NCBI GenBank assembly: GCA_021827995.1
Contig: JAKATK010000015.1
Span: 1-33,479, forward strand
Direction of reading: 5' to 3'
DNA from: Microcaldota archaeon
Lineage (GTDB): Archaea > Micrarchaeota > Micrarchaeia > Micrarchaeales > Micrarchaeaceae
DNA length: 33,479 nt
Both the position numbers and the translations under genes were made by a program. Position 1 is the first letter of the stretch, and every line of letters starts with the position of its first letter. Of the stretch, positions 13,829-21,572 are shown one piece after another. Below the pieces are notes generated by a model. The model saw nothing but the letters and a program-made list of their open reading frames with translations. It was not told the origin of the DNA and did not search any database.

Positions 13829-14728
13829 CGCACCCTTCGCGCGCACGCGTATCATGTCGGCGTACCTTGTGAACTGCTTAGCCGATGCGCTGGCCTCGAG
13901 GCCCCTGCACGCTTCGTCGATCAGGGAGTTGTTCAGCTCCAGCGCGCGCGCCAGCGCATCGTCCGGGCCTGCCGACGCGGCCTGCAACACGCTGACTATG
14001 TTGGGCCTGAATCCTGATGCGTCGTTGCCGGTGGACTTGGGCCTAGAGTCGTTCATGCCGGCGAAGTTTAGTACATCGTCGCGTATCTGGAACGCTGTGC
14101 CGACCTTGACGCCGAACTCGCGGAGCGCATCGATGTCGCCGCTGTGCTCGTGCACGGCAACTATGCTGGCCGCGGTACCTATCAGCGAGGCGCTCTTCAG
14201 CTTGGCTATCTCGATGTAGCGCTTCTTGCTGGGCACCTCGCGCTTGGACTGGCACTCGTAGTCGAGCATCTCGCCGGCGCACATCTCCATCGCGGCTTCG
14301 GATATCGCCGAGATCACCTCTGATCCGTATGGCGAGGCGAGCAGTATCGACTTCGATATCAGGGCGTCGCCTGCCAGTATCGCGGAATCGACGCCGTAGG
14401 CGATGTGCACGGAGCTCTTGCCACGGCGAATGGTGTCGCCGTCTATTATGTCATCGTGGACCAGCGACGCCGTGTGCAGCAGCTCTATGGATGCCGCGAG
14501 GTCGACGTACCTGCCCGGATCCTTGCCGAGGGCAGTTGCGCCGACGAACACCAGCAGGGGACGCACGTACTTGCCCGGTGATCTGATCAGATATGTTGAT
14601 GGGGATTCGAGCTGCTTGTTTACGAAATCCTGCTCGCCGAGGGCCCTCAACCTGGCTGCGGTCTTGGAGAGACTCCTCTTTATGTTGCTCGGTATATCGA
14701 CGCTAGAGGGCGTCTCTATCTCAATCAT
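13781..14728 (-). CDS. Isoprenyl diphosphate synthase, probably geranylgeranyl diphosphate synthase
   Basis: This all-helical trans-prenyltransferase makes the C20 chain of archaeal ether lipids (or a related length) from IPP and allylic diphosphate. The 315 residues contain the first Asp-rich motif LVHDDIIDGD (DDIID, 92-96), with small Ala at the fifth position before it, which allows long products. The basic site SPGKYVRP is at 50-57. The second Asp-rich motif is IRDDVLNFAG (217-221), so its last Asp is replaced by Asn. The usual GK-T-LP after it reads GFRPNIVSV. ATG 14728 matches the family start; frames further left are just open sequence. A TATA element inside an inverted repeat (14769-14789) precedes it. 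Product length is not provable from sequence. Confidence 0.88.
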   Translation of the reverse strand: MIEIETPSSVDIPSNIKRSLSKTAARLRALGEQDFVNKQLESPSTYLIRSPGKYVRPLLVFVGATALGKDPGRYVDLAASIELLHTASLVHDDIIDGDTIRRGKSSVHIAYGVDSAILAGDALISKSILLASPYGSEVISAISEAAMEMCAGEMLDYECQSKREVPSKKRYIEIAKLKSASLIGTAASIVAVHEHSGDIDALREFGVKVGTAFQIRDDVLNFAGMNDSRPKSTGNDASGFRPNIVSVLQAASAGPDDALARALELNNSLIDEACRGLEASASAKQFTRYADMIRVRAKGASPRRSNDALNYSAHA

Positions 14729-14768
14729 GGAAATCGGTCTGTCCGCTTGGCAAGCGGAATAATGGATG

Positions 14769-14789
14769 GCAAGGGATAAAACCCTTTGC
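14769..14789 (-). promoter_or_regulatory. TATA box inside an inverted repeat, GGPP synthase promoter
   Basis: GCAAGGG (14769-14775) and CCCTTTGC (14782-14789) pair with one bulged base around ATAAAA. Read on the minus strand the centre is TTTTAT, a TATA element that predicts a start near 14753 and a leader of about 25 bases before ATG 14728. A regulator bound to the repeat would block TBP access. Confidence 0.4.
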
Positions 14790-14894
14790 GAGCGATGCCG
14801 TCGCCGATACGCACCGCACGCGGCGTGCTCGACAAGGTGGCTGGAAATCCCACGCCGTTTACTTGCTGGATGAGAGCGGACCGCAGAACCTAGA

Positions 14895-15008
14895 AAGTAT
14901 ATATACACGGATTATAATATAAACAGCATGGATTACGCGATGGCGCATGGATCCGAGCACGCATCCGATGCGCTGGCCGTAGTTTGCTGGTGGCTAGTTG
15001 GCCGATGA
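14895..15008 (+). promoter_or_regulatory. TATA box and possible leaderless leader ORF before the phosphodiesterase gene
   Basis: AAGTATATATACAC (14895-14908) is a strong TATA element whose predicted start falls at ATG 14928. That ATG opens a 26-codon frame ending at TGA 15006-15008. It overlaps the downstream TTG start (14998) in another frame and includes a small hairpin CGCAT-CCG-ATGCG (14960-14972). A second AT-rich block lies at 14911-14923. The arrangement resembles a coupled leader peptide but is unproven. Confidence 0.4.
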
Positions 15009-16539
15009 GACGCTTTATATAATTGGCATAGACTCCGCACCGCTATGGATAATAAAGAGGTTCCACAGGGGCATGAGGATGCGCGGCTTCTCCGAGTTCA
15101 TAGAGCGTGGGGCTCTCACCGACATGGAGTCCACCATGCCACCGATGACCGGGCCATCGTGGCCGAGCATATACACCGGCGTGAGGCCAGGCCGGCACGG
15201 CGTGCCGGAATTCCTCAGGATGGAGCCCAACTACACGAAGAGCGTCGTATACTACGACGCTGCGGTCAGGAGGCCATTCTGGGACACGCTGGCTACGAAC
15301 GGCGTGAGATGCCTAGTCATGACGCCGGCAATGGCGGTAACGCCGTCGTCGGTTGACGGGGTCGACATGATTAGCGGTTTCCCGCTGCCTGCACGGTTCA
15401 GCTCGCAGCGCGTCAAGGCGGTCGCAAAGGAGTACGCGTTCAGCGGCGAGCCGGAGATCGAGGCCGACATGAAGAGCGGCAAGGTCACGCTAAGGGAAGC
15501 CTCGTCGATCTATCTGAAGAGCATAAGGACCAGGAGCGAGATGAGCCGCGAGCTTATCGAGACAGGCAAGTACGGCATGGCGTTCATCTGCTTCACCGAG
15601 ACCGATAGGATGCAGCACTTCTCTATGAACATGCCGGACTGGCAGAGCTACGTGCTGCCGCTGTACAAGGGCATATCTGACTTCATGGAGTGGCTGGAGC
15701 ACAGGGCCGGGGAGGAGGGCGCAACCGTTATGCTCGTGTCTGACCACGGCGCGCAGCCCATAAGGGAGAAGTTCCTGATGAACGGCTGGCTCATAAACAA
15801 AGGCTACGCAAAGCTCAGGCCAGAACTAGAGGCCAGTATCGCGAGCTCCGGCAGCAGGGGCACGGTCAGGTACGCAGTAAGGGAGAAGCTGCTCAAGGCG
15901 GTCAACAGGAGCGGCTCGAGGAAGGTGCTGTACGACAAGCTGCCGAAGAGCATAAAGGGCATGGCAAAGGCGGCCATGGCGAAGACGCTGGCTGGCGCGT
16001 CTGCAGAAGACTACACCAGACTGCACGACTTCGACTACGACATGGCCGGTACGAGGGCCTTCGCAAGCGTAGCCAACTGCCCTGTGGCCACGATATTCAT
16101 AAACGACGGGCGCTTCGACAGCGGCCGGGTTGTGAAGCCATCTGACAAGAGGGCGCTGAAGAGGGAGCTCATGAAGGAGCTGCTCGACATCAAGGACGGG
16201 GACGGCAGGCGCGTCATTGTCAAAGTTTACGACGGCGACGACTATTACGAGGGCACCAAGTTGTTCATAGCTCCTGATATAATGGCTGAGGCCAGGGAGG
16301 GCTGCCTGCTCGATTCGTTTGGTTACCTGAAGAGCGGCGGCCTCTTCATAAAGCCAGAGATGGCCAAGAGGGGGGACCACCTGAGGAACGGCATCTTCGG
16401 CCTGCTGTCGTATGGGCGTGAGCTTGACTACGATAGGATAGCGGATAAGAAGCTGTACGTGTACAACGTAGAGCCGACTGTGCTCAAGCACTTCGGCATT
16501 AAGCCGGACAATGACAGGAGGTACGGGCCGATATTCTAG
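14998..16539 (+). CDS. Alkaline-phosphatase-superfamily phosphodiesterase
   Basis: The 513-residue enzyme belongs to the type I phosphodiesterase/nucleotide pyrophosphatase group. Metal-binding and catalytic elements appear in order: IIGIDSAP (Asp12), the nucleophile region PPMTGPSWPSIYTG (Thr51 likely attacks phosphate), FTETDRMQHF (Asp203, His207), LVSDHGAQP (Asp249, His250) and RGDH near residue 460. It hydrolyses phosphodiester or pyrophosphate bonds of an unknown substrate, perhaps nucleotide sugars or phospholipid headgroups given the glycosyltransferase next door. No signal peptide is seen, so it acts in the cytoplasm unless exported otherwise. The TTG start at 14998 is supported by GGTGG at 14989-14993. 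The next gene begins 12 bases after the stop. Confidence 0.9.
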   Translation: MADETLYIIGIDSAPLWIIKRFHRGMRMRGFSEFIERGALTDMESTMPPMTGPSWPSIYTGVRPGRHGVPEFLRMEPNYTKSVVYYDAAVRRPFWDTLATNGVRCLVMTPAMAVTPSSVDGVDMISGFPLPARFSSQRVKAVAKEYAFSGEPEIEADMKSGKVTLREASSIYLKSIRTRSEMSRELIETGKYGMAFICFTETDRMQHFSMNMPDWQSYVLPLYKGISDFMEWLEHRAGEEGATVMLVSDHGAQPIREKFLMNGWLINKGYAKLRPELEASIASSGSRGTVRYAVREKLLKAVNRSGSRKVLYDKLPKSIKGMAKAAMAKTLAGASAEDYTRLHDFDYDMAGTRAFASVANCPVATIFINDGRFDSGRVVKPSDKRALKRELMKELLDIKDGDGRRVIVKVYDGDDYYEGTKLFIAPDIMAEAREGCLLDSFGYLKSGGLFIKPEMAKRGDHLRNGIFGLLSYGRELDYDRIADKKLYVYNVEPTVLKHFGIKPDNDRRYGPIF

Positions 16540-16551
16540 CCACATGATCGC

Positions 16552-17784
16552 ATGAGAGTGCTCATATTCGACGTGAGCTCAAGGCTGGGCACTGTTGGCG
16601 GCGCGCAGAGGGTCGCCGGCACGCTGCTCAGGGAGCTCAGGAAGCGCGGCATCGACACTTACTATTTCGGCTACCGGACCGAGTACGTCGGGGATGACGG
16701 CAACGCATTCTTTCTTGGCAGGCCAGTAGGCAAGGCGGAACGGCGCCCGGCGATAAAGGGCGGGATGCACGGCTTAGTAGACAGCGTACCGGTCAGGATA
16801 GCCTACTACACGTTCTACTCGGTAACCGGAATAAAGACCCCTGGCGCTGACGAATGGCTGAGGAGGATACGGCCGGACATAGTGATTGCAAGCTCCATAC
16901 AGGATTTCGTAGTGCTCAGGAGGCTCAAGGGCAGCCTGCGCGGAGCCAAGATAATCTACATAGACCACGCAAACGCATCTGGCAGGTACGGCGGCCCGCT
17001 GGACTACAACGCTCTAGGCCTCACATTCGGCACCGGCAGCTACGCCGGCCTCGATGGCGCGCAGCGCCGCTTCTTCGGCTTCTTTGACGGAGTAGTGGTA
17101 CTCAACAGCGAGCAGCTTGCTAGCGTCACGCGCTTCAACAAGAATGCTATCGTTATACACAGCACGCCACTGCTCAGGCCAAGAAAGCCGAGCGAAGGGG
17201 AGCTGGCAGAATTCAAGGAGCGTAACGGCCTGCGCGACCGCAGGGTGGTGCTGTACCTTGGTAGGCTGGCGGAGACGCAGAAGAACGTCGGCACGCTCAT
17301 CCGCGCTTTCGAGAGCATCGGCGATGACAGGATGCGCCTGATAATAGCAGGGGACGGCAGGTCGATAGGACTTTACGTAGGCATGGCCGCTGGAGACGGA
17401 CGCATCAGCGTCGTAGGCAGGGTGCCGGAGGAGCAACTGGGCCTCTACTACGCAGCTGCGGACCTCTACGTACTGCCATCGTTCTGGGAATCGTTCAACG
17501 CCACATTCATGGAGGCCGCTCTCTTCGGCACGCCGCTGCTGCTGTCCACTGGCAGCATAAACGATGACATGAGGAAGGTCTTCGGCGACAGGATGTACAC
17601 GTTCGACCCGAACAGCGCGGAGGACCTGGCCGCGAAGATCAGGCTGTTCTTCGAGGATGGTTCCTTGAGGAAGAGGCTGAAGGAGCTCTCTGCAGACATA
17701 GCTAGGGAGTATAATATGGACAACGAGATGGACGCGTACGCCGAGGCGCTAAAGCGCATGCAGAGTTCCGGCGCTCTGCAGTGA
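16552..17784 (+). CDS. Glycosyltransferase family 4 protein
   Basis: This 410-residue GT-B glycosyltransferase should transfer a sugar from a nucleotide sugar to a lipid or glycan acceptor on the cytoplasmic face of the membrane. The N-terminal domain begins MRVLIFDVSSRLGTVGGAQRV, with the acceptor-side glycine loop. The C-terminal domain shows VVLYLGRLAETQKNVGTLI, LIIAGDG and the retaining-enzyme E-x7-E motif in FWESFNATFMEAALFG. It follows the phosphodiesterase by 12 bases and is probably co-transcribed, so the two likely act in one surface-glycan or glycolipid pathway. The donor sugar cannot be inferred. Confidence 0.92.
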   Translation: MRVLIFDVSSRLGTVGGAQRVAGTLLRELRKRGIDTYYFGYRTEYVGDDGNAFFLGRPVGKAERRPAIKGGMHGLVDSVPVRIAYYTFYSVTGIKTPGADEWLRRIRPDIVIASSIQDFVVLRRLKGSLRGAKIIYIDHANASGRYGGPLDYNALGLTFGTGSYAGLDGAQRRFFGFFDGVVVLNSEQLASVTRFNKNAIVIHSTPLLRPRKPSEGELAEFKERNGLRDRRVVLYLGRLAETQKNVGTLIRAFESIGDDRMRLIIAGDGRSIGLYVGMAAGDGRISVVGRVPEEQLGLYYAAADLYVLPSFWESFNATFMEAALFGTPLLLSTGSINDDMRKVFGDRMYTFDPNSAEDLAAKIRLFFEDGSLRKRLKELSADIAREYNMDNEMDAYAEALKRMQSSGALQ

Positions 17785-17841
17785 GGGCGTGTGGTGTGGC
17801 CGATTCGTGCGAGGCTTAATGGTGCCAATTGCCTTGGCTGA

Positions 17842-18117
17842 TTGAATGGCCAAAAACGCGGTGCAGCTTCGAACAAGGCCGGCACCGGCCTTCTGCTCAT
17901 CGGAATCTGGCCTTTCTTGCTTGTGGCAGGCTCTGCAGCGACGCTCGTAGATGCAGCTGTCAGCATCATCATAAGCACCGTAACGGTAGTCCTGATCCTG
18001 ATAGGTTTCATACATGTGATAATTTGGTGGGGCTCGCACACCGGCAGGCAGAAAAAGTTCTTGGTCGCTGGCATAATCGTTTACTACTCGATCGGCGATA
18101 AGCTAAGGCGGCACTGA
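17842..18117 (+). CDS. Small two-helix membrane protein, unknown
   Basis: The 91 residues hold a short basic N-terminus (MNGQKRGAASNKAG), two long hydrophobic segments (about 15-38 and 40-66) and a basic cytosolic tail ending SIGDKLRRH. I do not recognise a family. The frame begins with TTG at 17842. An ATG four bases later opens a different, non-hydrophobic frame that soon stops, so TTG is preferred. It lies 57 bases after the glycosyltransferase and may be the last gene of that operon. It could be an accessory membrane subunit. Confidence that it is a real gene rests on the coherent membrane topology. Confidence 0.6.
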   Translation: MNGQKRGAASNKAGTGLLLIGIWPFLLVAGSAATLVDAAVSIIISTVTVVLILIGFIHVIIWWGSHTGRQKKFLVAGIIVYYSIGDKLRRH

Positions 18118-18203
18118 TCGCCGGAGTTGCAGAGCGCGACACCGTGCCCGAAGGAAGGTCTTTATAGTTAGACGGCCTCTTTTGCTCGCAAAGATGCATT
18201 GGT

Positions 18204-19988
18204 ATGGAAACGATAAACTGTGGACAGGCTAGGGCTTCGCACATCGGCTCGAAGGTCAGCCTGTACGGCTGGTGCAGGCTTCTCAGGGACCATGGCGGCA
18301 AGCTCTTCATAGACCTGTCTGACAGGTACGGCACTACACAACTCGTCTTCGATGGAGCTGCAAAGACCGAAGCCGAGAAACTCGGGAGGGAGTACGTCAT
18401 ACACGCCCTCGGCACTGTGAGGGAGAGGTCGCCTGATACAGTCGACAATGAGAGCAAGACCGGCGCCGTGGAGGTCGCTGTGGAGTATTTCGAGCTGATA
18501 AGCGAGTCTAGGGTGCCGCCATTCGAGCTCATACCTGAAAAGGGGCGCTTCCTAGCAGATGAGGAGCTCAGGCTGAGGCACAGGTATCTGGACCTCAGGA
18601 GGCCGAAGGCCGTGCATAACATAGTGTTCAGAGACGCCGTCACCAAGGAGATAAGGAAGTTCCTATGGGGCCGAGACTTCCTTGAGTTAGAGACGCCGCT
18701 GCTGATAAAGGACACGTACGAGACCGGGGCCAGGACTTTCCTAGTCCCATCGCGCCTGCATAAGGGCAAGTTCTACGCGCTGCCGCAGTCGCCGCAGCTC
18801 TTCAAGCAGATGTGCATGATAGGCGGACTGGACAGATACTTCCAGATAGCGAGGTGCTTCAGGGACGAGGACCCGAGGGAGGACAGGCAGCCTGAGTTCA
18901 CGCAGGTGGACATGGAGGTGTCCTTCAAGGACGAGGAATACATCATGTCGATTGTCGAGGACATGATAGCCTCGATTTTCAGGAACGTCCTCGGCAAGGA
19001 AATCAAGGTGCCGTTCGCACGCATGAATTATGCGGAGGCGTTCGGGACCTACGGCAGCGACAAGCCGGACCTCCGGTTCGGCGCCCGCATAGAGGACGTC
19101 ACAAGGGAGGTGGCGGCGTGCGGCTACAGGATTGTCAAGAGGGTTGCGGATAACGGCGGCAGGGTCAGGGCCATGCGCTTCAAGGCCGATTTCGGCAAGC
19201 CGGGCTCGAGGGTCACAACAAAGCAGATGCTGGGGCTCGTAGAGCTGGCGAAGGGCTTCGGCCTCGGCGGCCTGACATGGCTCTATATGGATGGGGGCTC
19301 GGTGCGCTCAGAGCCTCCAAGCATAGCGGACGCTCTAGGCACAGCGGCGGCCGCAATCGCGTCGAAACTTGGTGCCGGCGATGGCGACGTCATAGTCATG
19401 GGCGCCGACCTGTCCGATAGGTTCCTGCTCGGCGCCCTGGGGAAAGTTAGGAAGGCGCTTGGAGACATGATAGGCGACTTCTCGACGGACTACTCGTTCG
19501 TCTGGATATACGGCTTCCCGGAGTTCGAGCGCGACGAGATAACCGGAGCGCTCAAACCGTCCCACAACCCGTTCACCGCGCCTACGACAGAGACGCTCGA
19601 ACACCTAGATGCTGAACCAGAGCGCGTCATAGGAAGGCAGTACGACCTCGTCCTCAACGGCTATGAGCTCGGCAGCGGTTCCATCAGGATAAACAACCCT
19701 GAGCTGCAGCGCAGGGTCCTGCGCAGAATAGGCATGAGCGACGAGACCATAGACAGGCATTTCGGCTTCATGCTCGAGGCCCTCTCATACGGAGCGCCGA
19801 TACACGGCGGCGTCGCCCTGGGACTGGATCGCCTGGTGGCGCTGCTGGCGGGCGAGGAGAACATACGGGATTTCATACTGTTCCCGAAGAACAAGAGGCA
19901 GGAACTGCTAGTCGATGGCTCACCCACGCCCGTGGGCACTGACAGGCTGAGGGAGGACTACGGTATAGGCAACGCTGGACCTGCCTGA
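18204..19988 (+). CDS. aspS: Aspartyl-tRNA synthetase, bacterial type with GAD insertion
   Basis: This class II synthetase charges tRNA-Asp. The 594 residues have the bacterial architecture: N-terminal OB anticodon domain (1-105), catalytic core starting RHRYLDLRRP (126-134), YALPQSPQLFKQ (191-202) and CFRDEDPREDRQPEFTQVDM (218-237). An inserted GAD domain follows at about 290-400, then the core resumes with FVWIYGFPEFERD and motif 3 GVALGLDRL. Archaeal AspRS normally lacks the insertion and is about 430 residues, so this looks like an acquisition from bacteria. The anticodon-domain loop reads RDHGG, with the His seen in non-discriminating bacterial enzymes that also make Asp-tRNA-Asn. A TATA element TTTATAG (18161-18167) precedes ATG 18204 with a leader of about 14 bases. 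Confidence 0.95.
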   Translation: METINCGQARASHIGSKVSLYGWCRLLRDHGGKLFIDLSDRYGTTQLVFDGAAKTEAEKLGREYVIHALGTVRERSPDTVDNESKTGAVEVAVEYFELISESRVPPFELIPEKGRFLADEELRLRHRYLDLRRPKAVHNIVFRDAVTKEIRKFLWGRDFLELETPLLIKDTYETGARTFLVPSRLHKGKFYALPQSPQLFKQMCMIGGLDRYFQIARCFRDEDPREDRQPEFTQVDMEVSFKDEEYIMSIVEDMIASIFRNVLGKEIKVPFARMNYAEAFGTYGSDKPDLRFGARIEDVTREVAACGYRIVKRVADNGGRVRAMRFKADFGKPGSRVTTKQMLGLVELAKGFGLGGLTWLYMDGGSVRSEPPSIADALGTAAAAIASKLGAGDGDVIVMGADLSDRFLLGALGKVRKALGDMIGDFSTDYSFVWIYGFPEFERDEITGALKPSHNPFTAPTTETLEHLDAEPERVIGRQYDLVLNGYELGSGSIRINNPELQRRVLRRIGMSDETIDRHFGFMLEALSYGAPIHGGVALGLDRLVALLAGEENIRDFILFPKNKRQELLVDGSPTPVGTDRLREDYGIGNAGPA

Positions 19989-20081
19989 AGTCTGGAACGC
20001 GCGTATTGCCGTTGAATGCTGCACGCAATAATCCAGCGCGTGCGGCGAAATTGATAAATAAGTTGGTATGAAAAACGGCTT

Positions 20082-21506
20082 ATGCCTGCAAAAGCTAGGG
20101 GCGTCCTTGAGCGCATAAGGACCGACAAGGTGGAGTTCGTCGACCTGCAGATAATAGACATGGTAGGCAAGCTCAACCACGTCACGGTGCCGTCGTACAA
20201 CATGACAGAGGAGGCCCTGTCGGGCGGCCTGCCGAAGCTCGATGGCTCTTCCCTGCGCGGCTTCAAGGAGATATTCGAGTCCGACATGGTCATCCTGCCG
20301 GATCAGTCGACTTATGCGCTGATACCCTGGCAGACGAGCAAAGGTTACAGGACCGCTAGGATGCTCTCCTTCGTTATGGAGGCCGGCGGCAAGAAGCATT
20401 TCTCCAGGGACTCTAGGTTCATGGCCCAGAACGCCGAGACCTATCTCAGGGGCCGCGGCTTCGACAGATCGTATTGGGGACCTGAGCTCGAGTTCTTCAT
20501 CTTCGATGGAGCCGAGTGGGAGACTAACCCCAGGCAGAGGGAGATGGGCTCCTTCTACAGGATAAGGTCCCGCGAGGTCGAGAGCCCGCAACAGTATTCA
20601 TTCAGGCCGAAGGAGGGTTATTACCCTTCGGAGCCGCACGACACGCTCATGGATGTCCGGAACGAGATAACAAGGGTGATGCACGACAACTTCGGCACGC
20701 ATGTGGAGGCGCACCATCACGAGGTCGCCGGTGAGGGACAGTGTGAGATAAACGTGATGTACGATACGCTGCTCTCGCAGGCCGACAAGCTTGCGACGCT
20801 CAAGTACGCGGTGAAGAACGTCGCTGCGAACGCTGGCATGGTGGCTACGATGATGCCGAAGCCGATTTTCGGCGACAACGGATCCGGCCTTCACGTGCAC
20901 GCGAGCCTGTGGCGCGGCCAGAACAATGCCTTCTATGACAGCGGGGACAAGTATGCTGAACTTAGCCAGACGGGCAGGTACTTCGTTGGAGGACTGCTCA
21001 ATCACAGCAGGAGCCTTGCCGCGATAGTGGCGCCGACCACTAACTCGTACAAGAGGCTCGTGCCCGGGTTCGAGGCCCCGATATTCATAGCGTGGAGCAA
21101 GGGCAACAGGAGCGCGAATGTCAGGGTACCAGCATACTTCAACGGCAAGCAGGCTGCCAAGCGGGTGGAGTTCAGGACGCCTGACCCGAGCTGCAACCAG
21201 TACCTGGCTTTCTCGGCCATGCTGATGGCCGGCCTCGACGGGATAACCCGTAAGATGGACCCTGGCGACCCCGTGGACGAGGACATATACAAGCTGACAC
21301 AGGTGCGCAGGAGGGAACTTGGCGTCAAGGAGCTACCGCGCGACCTGATGGACGCGACCGATTCGCTCCAGTCCGACAACGCCTATCTAAAGCCGCTCTT
21401 CGAGAGCGACCTCATCGACTGGATCATCGAGTACGGCAGGGCGCAGCACAGGGAGGTGGCGAGCAGGCCAACACCGCGGGAGTTCTACCTCTATTTCGAT
21501 CTGTAG
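20082..21506 (+). CDS. glnA: Glutamine synthetase type I
   Basis: The enzyme makes glutamine from glutamate, ammonia and ATP as a cytoplasmic dodecamer. The 474 residues show the beta-grasp N-domain (EFVDLQIIDMVGKLNHVTVP), GPELEFFIFDG with metal-binding Glu, VAGEGQCEINV, GDNGSGLHVHASLW, NSYKRLVPGFEAPIFIAWS with the substrate Arg, and KRVEFRTPDPSCNQYLAFSAML. The adenylylation loop Tyr context of the I-beta class (NLYDLP) is absent at the C-terminus, so regulation by adenylylation is unlikely. A TATA element GATAAATA (20053-20060) is centred 26 bases before ATG 20082, which predicts a leaderless mRNA. No glnB-type gene is nearby. Confidence 0.96.
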   Translation: MPAKARGVLERIRTDKVEFVDLQIIDMVGKLNHVTVPSYNMTEEALSGGLPKLDGSSLRGFKEIFESDMVILPDQSTYALIPWQTSKGYRTARMLSFVMEAGGKKHFSRDSRFMAQNAETYLRGRGFDRSYWGPELEFFIFDGAEWETNPRQREMGSFYRIRSREVESPQQYSFRPKEGYYPSEPHDTLMDVRNEITRVMHDNFGTHVEAHHHEVAGEGQCEINVMYDTLLSQADKLATLKYAVKNVAANAGMVATMMPKPIFGDNGSGLHVHASLWRGQNNAFYDSGDKYAELSQTGRYFVGGLLNHSRSLAAIVAPTTNSYKRLVPGFEAPIFIAWSKGNRSANVRVPAYFNGKQAAKRVEFRTPDPSCNQYLAFSAMLMAGLDGITRKMDPGDPVDEDIYKLTQVRRRELGVKELPRDLMDATDSLQSDNAYLKPLFESDLIDWIIEYGRAQHREVASRPTPREFYLYFDL

Positions 21507-21572
21507 AACATACTCCAACGAGTGCAACTTAGTGGGTTTTGAGTAAGACGGTCAACTGCGTGTTCCTACCAC

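Noticed and set aside
15826-16545. 239-residue minus-strand frame opposite the phosphodiesterase gene
   Set aside because: It is an antisense shadow of a well-supported enzyme gene with complete catalytic motifs.
20004-20030. TATTGC/GCAATA stem between aspS and glnA as a terminator
   Set aside because: Six pairs around a 15-base loop with no T-run is too weak to call.
19920-20591. 223-residue minus-strand frame spanning the aspS-glnA boundary
   Set aside because: It crosses the glnA promoter and both coding ends and has no recognisable domain.
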